Positions 33,673 to 44,805 are shown, counted from the stretch's first letter. The stretch is 64,000 nucleotides of DNA from Purpureocillium takamizusanense (GCF_022605165.1 NC_063072.1:2356001-2420000), one strand, 5' to 3'. Notes: generated by a model from the sequence alone, not told the origin. Numbers and translations are program-made.

Positions 33673-35519
33673 CTACAGACCGACTTGCAGCTCCGCGGCG
33701 TTGAGGGCTTTGCCGATCGCCGCACGCAGCAGCTCGCTGTCCTCGACGCCGATGCTGATGCGGACCAGGTGCGCGGGAACGCCATACTGGCCCGCCCACT
33801 CCAGCTCCGAGTAGTGCGCGAGCACCGTGTACGGGCAGACGAGCGTGAAGCTCGTCCCGAAGCTCGGCCCCTTGGCCAGCTCGAGGGCGTCGTGGAAGGC
33901 GACGGCGGCCTCGGGCCGGTGGAAGCGCACCGACAGCAGGAAGCCGTAGCCGGCACCGGGCTTGCGGAACCTCTCGTAGCGCTCCTGCGAGGGCCCTCCC
34001 CACGGGTACAGCACCTCGTCGACGAGCGGGTGCTCGCGCAGCTGCCCGACCACGCGCCGCGCGTTGGCGCTCGCCGCGGCGACGCGCGCCTCGAAGTCGG
34101 CGCTGTTGGCACGCAGCACGAGCACGTCGAGCGGGAACATCGTGTCTTCGTACCGTCCGCCCAGCGCCGCGCGCAGGATCCCGCGCTGCCGCGACCACGG
34201 GCTCACGACGATGCTGCCGCCCATGACGTTGCACGCGCCGCTGAACATCTTGGTCAGGCTCGAGCTGACGAGGTCGCAGAACGGCGCCGTCAGTACGTTG
34301 GCCGGCGTGCCGATGCTGTCGTCGACGACGAGCACGAAGTCGTGCCGCACCGCGAGCCCGTGCAGCCGCTCCAGGTCCACGAGCTTGAGCTGCGGGTTGG
34401 TGGGGAACTCGGTGAAGACGGCGTCGATGCGCCCGCCCGCCTCGAGCTCCGCCTCGAGCGCGTCGAGCTCTGCCGATGAGGCATGGCCGTAAAAGGCGCT
34501 GCCGAGGCCGAGCACCTTGCTGAGAACCGCCACTGTGTCGACGTTCAAGAAGCTGTGTGGCGTCTCGTGTCAGCAGCTCCGAGCTCGTCCGATGCTCAAT
34601 GACACCAGAAACGCGATATCCATCCGTGGATTGTGAGGGACGAAACCTACCCAAACATGACGATCCGATAGTCTGGGCGCTCGTTGGCCAGCATCCGCAG
34701 GACACCGGCCGTCTGCGTTATGGCCGCCATGCCGCACTGAAACAGGAACACGTCCTCCGCCGTCGCCTGGACGTCCTCTGTTGAGTACAGAGACGCAATG
34801 TGACTACGCATGGCGTCGGCCGCCTCCCTAGCCTCCTCCACCGGCAGTGCCTCGCGCCAGCTACGTGTCGCCTTCTCCGTTCTGGACGCGAGAAACGGGG
34901 CATTGTGAAGCCAAAACGACGAGAAACGGCTCGAGACGCCGTAGCCCGTGAGCAGCCAAAATTGAAAGGCGACGCGGCCCAGTGGAGCGGGATACGCCAC
35001 TACGTAGACGTGCCCGTAGGCATGGTCATCGTAGGGGCCCGACGTGGACTCCTCGCCGCGTACCTGCTCCAAGTCGCCATCCAGGGTAACGTGTGCGATG
35101 CGGACTAGGTCCTTGCTACCACCAATAGCGTTCGCAACCTTGTCCAGATGTCCTTTGCACGCCCTGGCCATGCGTTCGCTTGGAAACAGCTTCACGGCCT
35201 CCTTTGGGGGGACTGCCAATGCCGGACCAGAGGTCGACTCCGCCGCCGCTGCCGCCCATACTATCAGCTTCTTCTCGAGGTCAAGCACGTCTCGGTGGAT
35301 GTTGAACCGTGGGTATCCGGCCTTGAGGGTGTCGAGTACCTTGGCGTCGTTGCGGATGATGGATACGAAGTGGTCCCATTGGGGCAAGGAGACGCTTATG
35401 GCCTGGAAGAGAAAACAAACTGGTCAGTCAAGTCGAGCATCGCGGGGGCAAAATAGTGGTTATTCGGCATTCACATGCTCATCATTGGCGGGCATCGCCT
35501 CTCCAAGTGCCGTCGTCAT
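33673..35519 (-). CDS. Cystathionine gamma-synthase-like PLP enzyme
   Basis: Three exons, 35519-35475, 35402-34651 and 34552-33673 (introns 72 and 98 nt); 558 residues. The joins give MTTALGEAMPANDEH-AISVSLPQWDH and IVMFG-FLNVDTVAVL, both expected for the fungal Str2/MET-7 type. The PLP lysine is K367 in SSLTKMFSG; the cofactor Asp lies in VVDDSIGTPANV, and FTEFPTNPQLK precedes it. The N-terminal extension of about 170 residues before the PLP fold is usual for the fungal enzymes. Family members join O-acyl-homoserine with cysteine in transsulfuration; related enzymes in fungal metabolite clusters instead form C-C bonds by gamma-replacement. Residues such as the WLLTGYGVSSRFSSFW stretch look diverged from housekeeping enzymes, so a specialised paralogue is plausible. 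It is divergent from the A-T gene. Confidence 0.88.
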
Positions 35520-37089
35520 GGCTTCGGCTAGTATCTTCAACTCAGGGGGGTGGGTAAGCAAAGGTGTGCTTCCCGACTTCGGCCGTCTCTCTCACTTATT
35601 CACTCATTCACACGCACACTCACACACAGACTCGGATCCGTCTTATTATAAGACATTGAGATACCTACAGTCACAGTTACCTGGCGTAACTTTCTAACCC
35701 CTTGTTTGGCTGCTGCGCCCCGGAACCCGGAGCATGACATGAAAACAGAGAGAGCCGCGTTGCTCTGCCGCCCGCCGGAGAGCCACTGCTTGGTTGATGG
35801 CCGCCTTAGGCCGTTGGGTGCCTCACGACCAATCTTTTGCAAGTTGCGCGAGCCAGCCGAAGGCCATCCAGCCAGCTGCCAACATGGCCTGTCGATGTGT
35901 GTAACTGCTACCCTCCCCCACTCGAGCCGTCCTGCAGTCGCACCGCTTTCAGACCCGGCCTTGATGATAGCCCCATTGTTTTCTGGCGAGTCTCTCGCAC
36001 GCTATATGTCGTATGCATAAACTTCTCGATCCGGCACGAGGGCATGACGAGCTCGGCGAGATCGCGAAGTGGCAACCAGGGCTTTTGCCTTTCTGACCCC
36101 TCACGTTCCTCACGCCCAGCTCTTTGGCTTTGAAGCACCGAACCATCTCGACACTCATTGCAAGGCCACTCGGCCGATGTGTCTACGAACAGGACGATAT
36201 TTGATCCTCCGGGCTTGCGTCTCATCGTGCGGATGATACTGAGCTCTGCGCACCGCTCGTCATCCATCACTGCAGAGGAATCAATGCCCCCTATGTCTTC
36301 CAGTCTTCCCATCGCAAGGATTCACAGCTGTCAGCTCGGCGCCTTTGCTTCACCCGTTACATGTTCAAGCTCTCAGGCTTTCAGCTAGATGGGTTGTGCG
36401 GGCTGGGCCTCATGCATCTGCGGTGGAAGGGGCGACGGGTAACCCTCACGGTCACACAGCAGCTTTGGAAGACGAACAAAGATGTGCGACGTCATCCGCG
36501 AATAGGCCAAGCATGCGTCCATCCAAGAATGTGTTCGGTTCCAAGTGGCAACTCATGTTTGCGCGGGAAGACTCGAGTCTCGGGGCTCGGCTCGTTCTCT
36601 GTCTCGCACATGTGCCAAGGCGGGACCTCGTGTACATACGGGGATAGGGAACTTGCATCGCATGGCTGCCGCGTCTGGCCTTGCCTAGGGACATAAGATC
36701 TCCATACCGGTGAGCCCACGGCTTCAGTGGTTCCGGCTGTAAACGCCGCGGATTCCCCATTAGGGTTCGCCTCCAGGCTTCTCGTTTGCAAGGCGAAAAC
36801 CAATGCAACGTATCCCGCGTCTCTACCGTCTCGCTCGGGGTCGGAGCCTCTCCGTGACCCGGTTCGATATGAACGGAAGAGAGTCGCGCCCAAGGCTTTA
36901 CATCCTCGACCAAGACGGGCTGAACCTTCGATAATAATTACTTAAGCCTCTCCACAACATTGGCCGAGACGCCTTTGGTTCACTGCCTCTGATCGTCTCT
37001 ACCGTCTGCATATAGCAACACGAACAGACATAATCTCAATAACGAGGCCCCTCTAAATAACCCTGGCACCTCACTACGCGGAACTCGAA
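35520..37089. other. Divergent intergenic between PLP enzyme and A-T gene
   Basis: 1.57 kb between two start codons, a candidate shared promoter. Frames of 130-150 codons occur (35908-36312 minus with a CNEC motif; 36452-36913 minus) but show no family match and have frames of similar length opposite them. They might be remnants of a decayed gene. Confidence 0.45.
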
Positions 37090-39102
37090 ATGCAACAGCC
37101 TGTTGCAAATGGAGTGCCAAGCGGCCAGGACAGTGCGTCCACAGCGCCATCGAAAGGAGCCTCCATCACTGAGAGCGACCTCGACAAGATATGGGGCTGG
37201 AATAGCATCGTCCCAGCAGCTGAGGAGCGCTGCGTCCATGAGATGATCCAACACCAGGCCCAGGCTCGGCCCAGCGCACCAGCCGTGCATGCCTGCGATG
37301 GCAACCTCACTTACTATGAACTGGACCGCCTTGCCACTGTCCTAGCCGACAAGCTCGTCGACCTCGGTGTCAAGCCAAACACGTTTGTTCCGCTCTGCTT
37401 CGAAAAGTCGTTGTGGACTACCGTCGCCATGCTCGGCGTAATGAAGGCCGGAGGGGCGTTTGTGCTCCTGGATCCGTCACTCCCGGAGCAACGCCTCCTG
37501 TCAATGGTCCGCGAAGCCAATGCCAGGCTGCTTGTGTCGTCCGCCGGCGAGCATGCTTTGGCCTCGCGGCTATGCCCGGATACTCTAGTTGTCGACCATG
37601 GCTTTTTCCGTGAGACCGTGGACCATCCGTCCACTCGGAGACTTCCTGACCGCGATCCGAATTCGTTCATTTATCTTGTGTTCACGTCGGGGACGACGGG
37701 GGCTCCCAAAGGGGCAATCATCACGCACAAAAGCTCTGCTTCCGGACTCCAGCACCAAATCGACAGCCTACGGTACACGACTGAATCGAGGGTTTATGAT
37801 TTTTCAGCATATAGCTTCGACATTTCAATTTACAGCGCCCTCACAACCCTCGTGGCTGGAGGGTGTCTATGCGTTCCCAGCGAGCAAGACCGCAAGTCCA
37901 GCTTGGCGGGAAGCATAAAGTCGCTGAGGGCAAACACGATATCTCTGACGCCGTCCGTCGCCCGGTTACTTTCCCCCGACGAGTTGCCTCAGCTAAAGAC
38001 GATGATTTTGGGTGGTGAGGCGCTCCATGTTGGAGACATTGAGCCATGGTGGGGTCGTGTGTTCACAGCCTACGGACCAAGCGAATGCACTCCGACGAGC
38101 ATGATAAACCCCCATCCGTCGAGCCTGGGTGAGGCGTGCCGACTGGGACGGGGCTTCGGAGTGGTGACCTGGGTCGTTGACGACCGTGACCACAACGTCC
38201 TGCTCCCAGCGGGTTGTGTCGGCGAACTCCTGCTTGAGGGCCCCTTGGTGGGCACCGGCTATCTCAATGACCCGAAGAGGACAACTGCGGCGTTTATCGA
38301 GGACCCGGTCTGGCTGCTCCGAGGTTCGGTTGACCAGCCCGGGAGGCGCGGACGACTATACAAAACGGGGGACCTAGTCAGGTACGCCGAGGACGGTAGC
38401 CTGGTCTTTGTCGGTCGCAATGACTTGCAAGTCAAGATCCGCGGCCAGCGTGTCGAGCTCGGTGAGGTTGAGACTGCGGTCCGTATGTGTGTGCCTGAAG
38501 CGAAGCAGGTTGTGGCCGAAGTCGTGACACCCGCGAAGGACGACGCAAGCCCAGCCCTGGCCGTCTTTGTTCGGATGGGCGACTCAAGCATCGCCGAGTC
38601 TGGTCTAAGCATGTTGTCCATCACCCAAGACTCGAGGAGAAGGCTAGAGGAGCTCCTGCCAAGCTACATGGTGCCAACGGCGTTCTTCTCCATCCGCGAG
38701 ATGCCCATGACGCCGACCGGCAAGACAAACCGACGGCGGCTGCGCGAGATGGGCGCGTCCTTTTGCGAGGAAGCTGGGGAAACGGCAGACACGACACCAG
38801 GAGGATCGGCAGACGACGGCGCGGTGATTCTGAAAGCCGAGCAACCGGCGTATGCCTTGGCACAAAAAGTGGCTGCGATGCTGCCGCCGTGGCGCCAGCG
38901 CGACGTGGCGGCAAACGGAGAGTCGGGCTACGAGGACATCTGTCTATTCCCGTCTGGCCTCGACTCGATCAACATGATGGCGTTGGCGTACTTTATATCA
39001 CAGCAGTTTCAGGTCGAGGTTGACTTGGAGGTGTTGATGGACCCGAGTACGAGCATCCGCACGCTGGCCGGGGTCGTGACGGACCTGCAGGCCGCTTCAT
39101 AG
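37090..39102 (+). CDS. NRPS-like A-T didomain protein (stand-alone adenylation-thiolation)
   Basis: Intronless, 670 residues. The adenylation domain spans about 45-560: LTYYELDRLA (A1 region), FVFTSGTTGAPKG-type A3 at 195-208 (LVFTSGTTGAPKG), FDISIYSAL (A4, Asp244), AYGPSECT (A5), YKTGDLVRY (A7), VKIRGQRVELGEVE (A8) and PTGKTNRRRL (A10 lysine). By alignment to the GrsA positions I read a binding code DIYSIGAPTK; Asp at the first position suggests an alpha-amino acid or similar substrate. A carrier domain follows with SGLDSINMM; Ser626 would take phosphopantetheine. No condensation, reductase or thioesterase domain is present, so product release must come from another protein or from transfer of the loaded substrate. 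Divergent neighbour of the PLP enzyme, which suggests joint regulation. Intact frame, normal codon use. Confidence 0.9.
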   Translation: MQQPVANGVPSGQDSASTAPSKGASITESDLDKIWGWNSIVPAAEERCVHEMIQHQAQARPSAPAVHACDGNLTYYELDRLATVLADKLVDLGVKPNTFVPLCFEKSLWTTVAMLGVMKAGGAFVLLDPSLPEQRLLSMVREANARLLVSSAGEHALASRLCPDTLVVDHGFFRETVDHPSTRRLPDRDPNSFIYLVFTSGTTGAPKGAIITHKSSASGLQHQIDSLRYTTESRVYDFSAYSFDISIYSALTTLVAGGCLCVPSEQDRKSSLAGSIKSLRANTISLTPSVARLLSPDELPQLKTMILGGEALHVGDIEPWWGRVFTAYGPSECTPTSMINPHPSSLGEACRLGRGFGVVTWVVDDRDHNVLLPAGCVGELLLEGPLVGTGYLNDPKRTTAAFIEDPVWLLRGSVDQPGRRGRLYKTGDLVRYAEDGSLVFVGRNDLQVKIRGQRVELGEVETAVRMCVPEAKQVVAEVVTPAKDDASPALAVFVRMGDSSIAESGLSMLSITQDSRRRLEELLPSYMVPTAFFSIREMPMTPTGKTNRRRLREMGASFCEEAGETADTTPGGSADDGAVILKAEQPAYALAQKVAAMLPPWRQRDVAANGESGYEDICLFPSGLDSINMMALAYFISQQFQVEVDLEVLMDPSTSIRTLAGVVTDLQAAS

Positions 39103-40164
39103 ATGACAGGCTCTGTGTAAATGACGAGGCGTTTCCCTCTCTGGCTCGCGAACCAAGGTTCCTCCATGTCACGACACGCATCGGGTGAAGTATTGATGGT
39201 GGTGCAGCCTGGAGTCATGCCGAGGTGTCAGAAAGCCTGCGGGAGACGACGACCTCACCGTGATGAGCTAATTGTTCTTTCCGGTCTTCCTCCGCCGACG
39301 CCGTAATGGCGTTTTGGCGGGCGACGCAGAAGGCGGAGGCGGTGGATCGTGTCGTTCCGGCGGCGTGGAGGCGAGAAGCGGACATCACAGGTGGCTGAAG
39401 AAGCGACTGTTCCGCTGACGACGGCATGAGCTTGGGGTTTGGTGGGGTCCATGGATGGCTTGTGGGCCGTGGCTGGTAGGAGGTGCATGTGCGCAAGCGT
39501 GAACGTGAGCGTGAGCATGAACAATGAACATGTGGTCCCTTGCTTGCATATTTTGGTGGTACGAACAAAGTATGTTATTAGTGGTGGTGGCGGCCCCGCG
39601 GCCAGATCACAAGGTCGCCATCGTCCCATGTTCAATTCTCGGCTCGTTGGAGCGAGAGGTGGTCTCAACTTACAGCGGCATCGGCACCAGTCGGTGGCCC
39701 AAGTTGCCCGCCCAGGGCTTGCTCGCCTGCCCGCCCAGCGAGAGCTTGATTGACGCTGTGGGTAAGGTACCTACCAAGCCGACCTGTCCGGGCCTTTCAG
39801 CTACGTACCTTCATAGCAGCAACCCAGCATAGGTAGTGGATGGGGCTGCCGCTTTCAGGCCTTTGATGCATGGTGGCATGGAGGCTGGAGACCTACAATC
39901 TGCCACCTGCATCCGCTAATGCTAATAATGCTCGCTCAATATTACTGCATCCCTGCATTCCTCGGCCCGTCGACCACAACCATCACCCCTTTCATTTTCC
40001 CTTCGTCGTGCTCTGCCCCCCAGCCTGTCCACAGCAGCTGCACAGCGTCATAGGTTTTCATCTTCAGTTCCCTCCTGATCCTCCCCCCTTCCTCGTCGCA
40101 GGACCCATCGTCGGCCGTCCACCACCCGCGCCCATCCCATGCGTGTCCGCCCCTACACGCCATC
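39103..40164. other. Intergenic, SEY1 promoter and leader
   Basis: About 1.06 kb. A TAAGGTACCTACC word lies at 39763. From 39960 the sequence is C/T-rich (CCCCTTTCATTTTCCC), typical of a leader upstream of the SEY1 ATG. No gene seen. Confidence 0.5.
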
Positions 40165-43020
40165 ATGAACGGCCACTTCTCTGCCGTCGGCGACAAGCCC
40201 GGGGGCGCATCCAGCTACGAGCATGGCGTCCAGGTCATTGACGAGGACAAGGAGTTCAAGTGCGCGCGCTTCATTCCCCCATTCCCCCCTCGTGTCACCC
40301 TCGCGACCGTCGTCAGGAGTAGAGGACGAGGTTGAGGATGACGACGAGGACGGAGCAACAAAGAGCCCAGGCTAACATGCGCTTGCTTGCTTGCTTGCGT
40401 GCTTGCAGTGACAACCTCAACGACTATCTCCGCCTCAGCCACGTCGCCGAGGCCGGCTTCAACTACCACCTCATATCCGTCTTCGGCTCCCAGTCGACGG
40501 GCAAGTCCACCCTGCTCAACCACCTCTTCGCCACTCACTTCTCCGTCATGTCCGAGACGGAGCGCCGCCAGACCACAAAGGGCATCTGGATGTCCAAGAA
40601 CCGCCGCACCGACAGTCACATGGCCGACAACATCCTCGTCATGGACGTCGAGGGCACCGACGGCCGCGAGCGCGGCGAGGACCAGGACTTTGAGAGGAAG
40701 AGCGCCCTCTTCGCCCTCGCCACCAGCGAGGTCCTCATCGTCAACATTTGGGAGCACCAGGTCGGCCTGTACCAGGGCGCAAACATGGGCCTGCTCAAGA
40801 CCGTCTTCGAGGTCAACCTGCAGCTCTTCCTCAAGGACAAGCAGTGCGTCTCTCCCCCAACACCCCGCAGCGGCAGCCCCTTATTAGGGCACGCACCGTC
40901 TCGACTGACAGACAGGCCCTTAGATCCACGCCCCGGTCCCTCCTCTTCTTCGTCATCCGCGACCACATCGGCAACACCCCCCTGTCGAACCTTCGAACCA
41001 CCCTCATCCAAGACTTGACCAAGATCTGGTCCACGATTTCAAAGCCTCAGGGGCTCGAAAAGTCCACGATAGAAGACTACTTTGACTTCGCCTTTGCTGC
41101 TCTCCCGCACAAGGTACTGCAGGAGGACCGGTTCAAGGCCGAGGTCCAGAAGCTAGGCACGAGGTTCACCGCGGGCCACCGGTCCGGCAAGCCCGACGGC
41201 CATGGTGACCACGAGCTCGAGGGGGGCGTTTTTCTGCCCGAATACCACCGCCGAATTCCTGCCGACGGCTTCTCCGTATATGCCGAGGGCATTTGGGACC
41301 AGATCGTCAACAACAAGGATCTCGACCTGCCGACTCAGCAGGAGCTTCTCGCGCAGTTCCGATGCGACGAGATTGCGCGCGAGGTCCTTGTCGGATTCGA
41401 CACGACCGTCGCACCTCTCGAAGAGCAGCAGAACGAGGCCGTCAAGCTCGGCAAGATCCTAGTATTGGGCGACCTCGGCACGACCGGCAGCGTGGCTCGC
41501 CAGAAGTGCATCAAGGCGTTTGAGACCCAGGCAAGCCGCTATCACAAGGGCACATATACGCGAAAAAGGCAAGAGCTCGAGGCCAAGATCGATACGAGAC
41601 TCAAGACGTTGTATCTGGGCCAGCTGGCGGCGGCGCACAAGGCGGGCGTCGCGGCTTTCAGCGAGGCCGTCACCCACAAGGTCAAGGCCGGGCAGAAGGC
41701 GGGGGGAGGCTACGAGTTCGCCGAGATTGTGGCAAACGAGAAGAAGAAGACGCTCGACATCTTCAAGACGGAAGCCATGGGCCTCGCCATGGAGGGCGTG
41801 CCGTGGACCAACTTTAGGTCGCAGTACCAGCTCTTCGAGGCCGAGCTCGACGAGGTCAGCGCAAAGCTGCGCAAGGAAGAGATGCGGCGGCTGGCCACGC
41901 GGGTCGAGCGGTGGGTCAAGTCGAGGTTGGGAGAGGCCATTGGGCTCGAGTTCAACAAGCTCGGGTCCGGCCGAGCTGGGTCCGGCGCGCCGGAAGAAGG
42001 CGAGCAGCCGACGGAGAAGGACCTCTGGGACCGCATCTGGAGCGTCTTCACTGGCATCGTCGGGGAGGCTGAGGGGCGGTTCGCAGAGCGAGCCAAGAGC
42101 TTCGACGCTAGCGACGACGAAGCCGAGGTGGGCATGTGGCGCCTGCGCCGCAAGAGCTGGGTCGGCCTGCGGGAAAAGATTGAAGAGGAGGTGATGGAGG
42201 GCAACATCCTCCTCAAGCTTCGGGAAAATTTCGAGGATAAGTTCCGCTACGACGAGGCTGGCGTGCCACGGATATGGCGCCCGTCGGACGACATTGAGGG
42301 CATCTACACCAAGGCGCGCGAGTCAACACTCACTCTCATCCCGCTGCTCTCGAGGTTCCGACTGTCAAAGACATACGGCCCGCCGAACCTGCCGGGCTTT
42401 GTTGGACCCCAGCCCGGCGGCGTCGAGGTCGGGGACGAGGAGGATCTGGCGCCCATCGGCGGTGTGGACGAGGAAGAAGGCAAGAGCCTCGAAGAGGAGA
42501 TGACGGTGCTGAGTGAGAGCAAGCGGCAGGACCTGGTTGTGCGCTTCAAGAAGACGGCCGACGGGGTGTACGTCGAGGCCAAGCGTAGTGCCATTGGCGG
42601 CGTCGCGCAGGTGCCGTGGTACTTTTACGGCCTTCTCCTGGCGCTGGGCTGGAACGAGATCTTTATGGGTACGTCCCTCGTTCCCAGGGTTGCCGATCGT
42701 GCTAACAAGGGAGAACAGTCTTGCGCAACCCCTTCCTCTTTATCCTCATCATCATGATTGCAGGAGGAACGTATGTGGCTTACACGCTCAACCTCCTGGG
42801 CCCGATGATGCAAATGAGCAACGCGGCCCTGAACCAGGGCGTCGACATTGCCAAGCAGCAGCTGCGCGACTTCATCGCCAACTCGGAGACGGCGAGGCAG
42901 GCTCTGGCTGTGCCGGCCAACAGCAACGGCACGCGCGAGGACATTGGCATGGACGACTTGGACAGCAGCGGCAAGAGGACAACGACGAGACGGGCCGAGG
43001 AGCACGATGACGAGATTTGA
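40165..43020 (+). CDS. SEY1: Sey1/RHD3-family dynamin-like GTPase
   Basis: Four exons: 40165-40259, 40409-40843, 40924-42668 and 42719-43020 (introns 149, 80 and 50 nt); 858 residues. The exon 3 start at 40924 was chosen because it gives [16 protein letters not shown], the family sequence, and leaves a CTGAC branch 15 nt before the acceptor. The GTPase domain shows the P-loop GSQSTGKST (58-66), switch [13 protein letters not shown]3 [10 protein letters not shown] and the RD motif in [10 protein letters not shown] long helical bundle follows (about 300-680). Two adjacent hydrophobic segments near the C-terminus ([29 protein letters not shown]) form the ER hairpin anchor, followed by a short helix. 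Sey1 fuses ER membranes to build three-way junctions, equivalent to animal atlastin. Intron 1 contains GCTT repeats. Convergent with RNase H2A. Confidence 0.96.
40380..40404. repeat. GCTT repeat in SEY1 intron 1
   Basis: CGCTTGCTTGCTTGCTTGCG just before the acceptor, forming the polypyrimidine side of intron 1. Confidence 0.8.
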
Positions 43021-43319
43021 TGCACTACGAGCGATTCCGCCGCCTGTAGGAAGAGGACGCGCGGGTGACGTCGGGACGACGGGTTGATATGATGATGTCT
43101 AAGACGGCTTAAACGGGGTTTGATCCCCCCTCTGCCTACGTGTAGAAAAAGCTGTGCCGGGTTTAGGCGGTTCTAGTCTATAAGTACATTTGATATCCAA
43201 CCAATCCTTGACTCCTGCTTGTTTTCAGTATGATCCCTGTATACCAAGTGCATAATATGACCGCAACGCCGTGAAACCTTGGAATTCGATGGCAAGGAAA
43301 AGGGGGGCGGCGCAGGTGC
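43021..43319. other. Convergent 3' intergenic
   Basis: About 300 bp between SEY1 and RNase H2A stop codons; 3' ends only. Confidence 0.5.
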
Positions 43320-44453
43320 CTAGAATGCCTCGAGGCCCGCCGGCGCGCCATACCACGCGCCCAGCTCATTGATCTCCTTGTCTGCGGGGCCTGCAGTGAA
43401 GAAGTCGGTCAGGCGACTCGTCTCGCCGTCGTCGTCGTCGAGGGGCCACTCGACGCGGATGCCGTTGTTGCCCTTGGCCTCGAGCATGTCCTTTGCGGTG
43501 CCCCAACTGAAGCGGCACTCGGGACCCCATCCGAAGAGCGGGTGCATGTTGTTCTTCATCCAGCCGACGCAGCGCGCGTCCGAGGGGTACCCGGAGCCCC
43601 AGGCCATGGAGGCGGCGCCGTCTTCGCCGTTTCCGTCGCCACCTCTGGCCCTGTAGAGCTCCTCGAGGGCAGCGTCGCGGGTGACCTTTGCGCAGACGGA
43701 GGCGGCGCTGACGCAGGGGTACAGGCTGTCGGCCTTTTTGGCGACGGTGATGCGGGCGGTGGGGAAGACGCGCTGGAGCTTGGCCTGGTAGGCGGCGGGC
43801 TGGCCGACGGTGTCGACGTAGATGTGCTGGACGTTGACGCCGCGGGCGTAGACGCCCTTGATGAGGTCGACGGTGGCGTCCATGGCCTGGGCGTTGAGGT
43901 TGTAGGGGGCGGCGGGGCGGAGCATGCCGGCGGCGATGTCGCGGGCGGAGAGCGAGGCCGTGGCCCAGCCGCACGAGGCGTGCAGGTCGGTGCCGGGCGT
44001 GCAGAGGGCGCGCATCAGGTCGGAGCGGAAGGCCGGGGTGAGGACCTTGGAGTCGTCGAAGCGGTGGGCGGGGGAGCGCAGGAGCGGGTCGGAGAGGGCG
44101 AGGGGGAGGAAGAAGACGCCGTAGACCATGGGGCCGAGGACGGGGCCGCGGCCGGCCTCGTCGACGCCGAGGGCGCAGGGCGGGCCGGTGGTGGTGCTTC
44201 TACTGTTGCTGTCGCTGTCGTCGTCGTCGTCTTTATCGCGGTTGACGTTGTCGGACATGGAGGAGGAGGAGGCCGGTGGCAGGAGGGAGGGCGGGATGGG
44301 CGAAAAGTGCGTAAAGGAGGCACCCGAGAGGAGAGGCTTGCGGTGGACCGACGGCGGCACATAGGTCGACGAGGAGGGGGACGGAGGCGAGGCGGCGCTG
44401 GCGGCGGCGGCGGCGTCGTCGTCGACGACGTCGACGAGCATGGGCTCATCCAT
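43320..44453 (-). CDS. RNH201: Ribonuclease H2 catalytic subunit A
   Basis: Intronless, 377 residues. The RNase HII fold starts at about residue 94 with GVDEAGRGPVLGP. Catalytic acids are visible at D98, E99, D214 (YVDTVGQPAAYQ) and D242 (KKADSLYP), and the substrate-sensing tyrosine is in GSGYPSD. FDDSKVLT and AASVCAKVTRD are the other family marks. The enzyme nicks RNA-DNA hybrids and removes single ribonucleotides from nuclear DNA, working with subunits B and C. The first 93 residues are low-complexity (Ala, Ser, Asp runs) and longer than in yeast; the ATG at 44453 was taken because it is the first Met before recognisable protein and because the frame further upstream reads through promoter-like sequence. 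A later Met (residue 66) just before the core could be an alternative start. Confidence 0.95.
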   Translation of the reverse strand: MDEPMLVDVVDDDAAAAASAASPPSPSSSTYVPPSVHRKPLLSGASFTHFSPIPPSLLPPASSSSMSDNVNRDKDDDDDSDSNSRSTTTGPPCALGVDEAGRGPVLGPMVYGVFFLPLALSDPLLRSPAHRFDDSKVLTPAFRSDLMRALCTPGTDLHASCGWATASLSARDIAAGMLRPAAPYNLNAQAMDATVDLIKGVYARGVNVQHIYVDTVGQPAAYQAKLQRVFPTARITVAKKADSLYPCVSAASVCAKVTRDAALEELYRARGGDGNGEDGAASMAWGSGYPSDARCVGWMKNNMHPLFGWGPECRFSWGTAKDMLEAKGNNGIRVEWPLDDDDGETSRLTDFFTAGPADKEINELGAWYGAPAGLEAF

Positions 44454-44609
44454 GGTGTGTCGTTGTCGTCGGGGTGGTGGTGTCCCGGGCGAGTGAGCCG
44501 ATGCGCGCGGCGCGGCGCGGCGCAACACGCAGAGGATGAGCGCGCGACGACGGGAGGGAGAGAAGATGGCGCTAGTCGTCAATATGGTGCGCGAGTGCTC
44601 CAGCGACCC

Positions 44610-44632
44610 GAGTCGAGTCGAGTCGAGTCGAG
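44610..44632. repeat. GAGTC pentanucleotide repeat
   Basis: More than four tandem GAGTC units in the RNH201 upstream region. Confidence 0.85.
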
Positions 44633-44783
44633 GGTAGGGTCGGACAGGGAAGCAAGAGAGGGAGTGCGAGGCGGTGAGGGAGGAGCGGAGATTGGCCCAG
44701 GACAGGATAAGAAGATGATGTCGAGAGGCGTTGAGAGGAGGGAGAGGAGGTTGTGCGAGAAGTGGATTGTCGCAGTTGGAGCG

Positions 44784-44805
44784 ACACACACACACACACA
44801 CACAC
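44784..44805. repeat. (AC)11 microsatellite
   Basis: Eleven uninterrupted AC units upstream of RNH201. Confidence 0.95.

Noticed and set aside
35908..36312. 134-codon minus-strand frame with a CNEC motif
   Set aside because: Could be a small zinc-binding protein, but there is no supporting family pattern and neighbouring frames are as long.
40912..40923. Alternative SEY1 exon 3 start at 40912 or 40916
   Set aside because: 40912 adds QAL before STPRS and leaves the branch site too near the acceptor; 40916 breaks the frame. The TAG acceptor giving 40924 matches the family.
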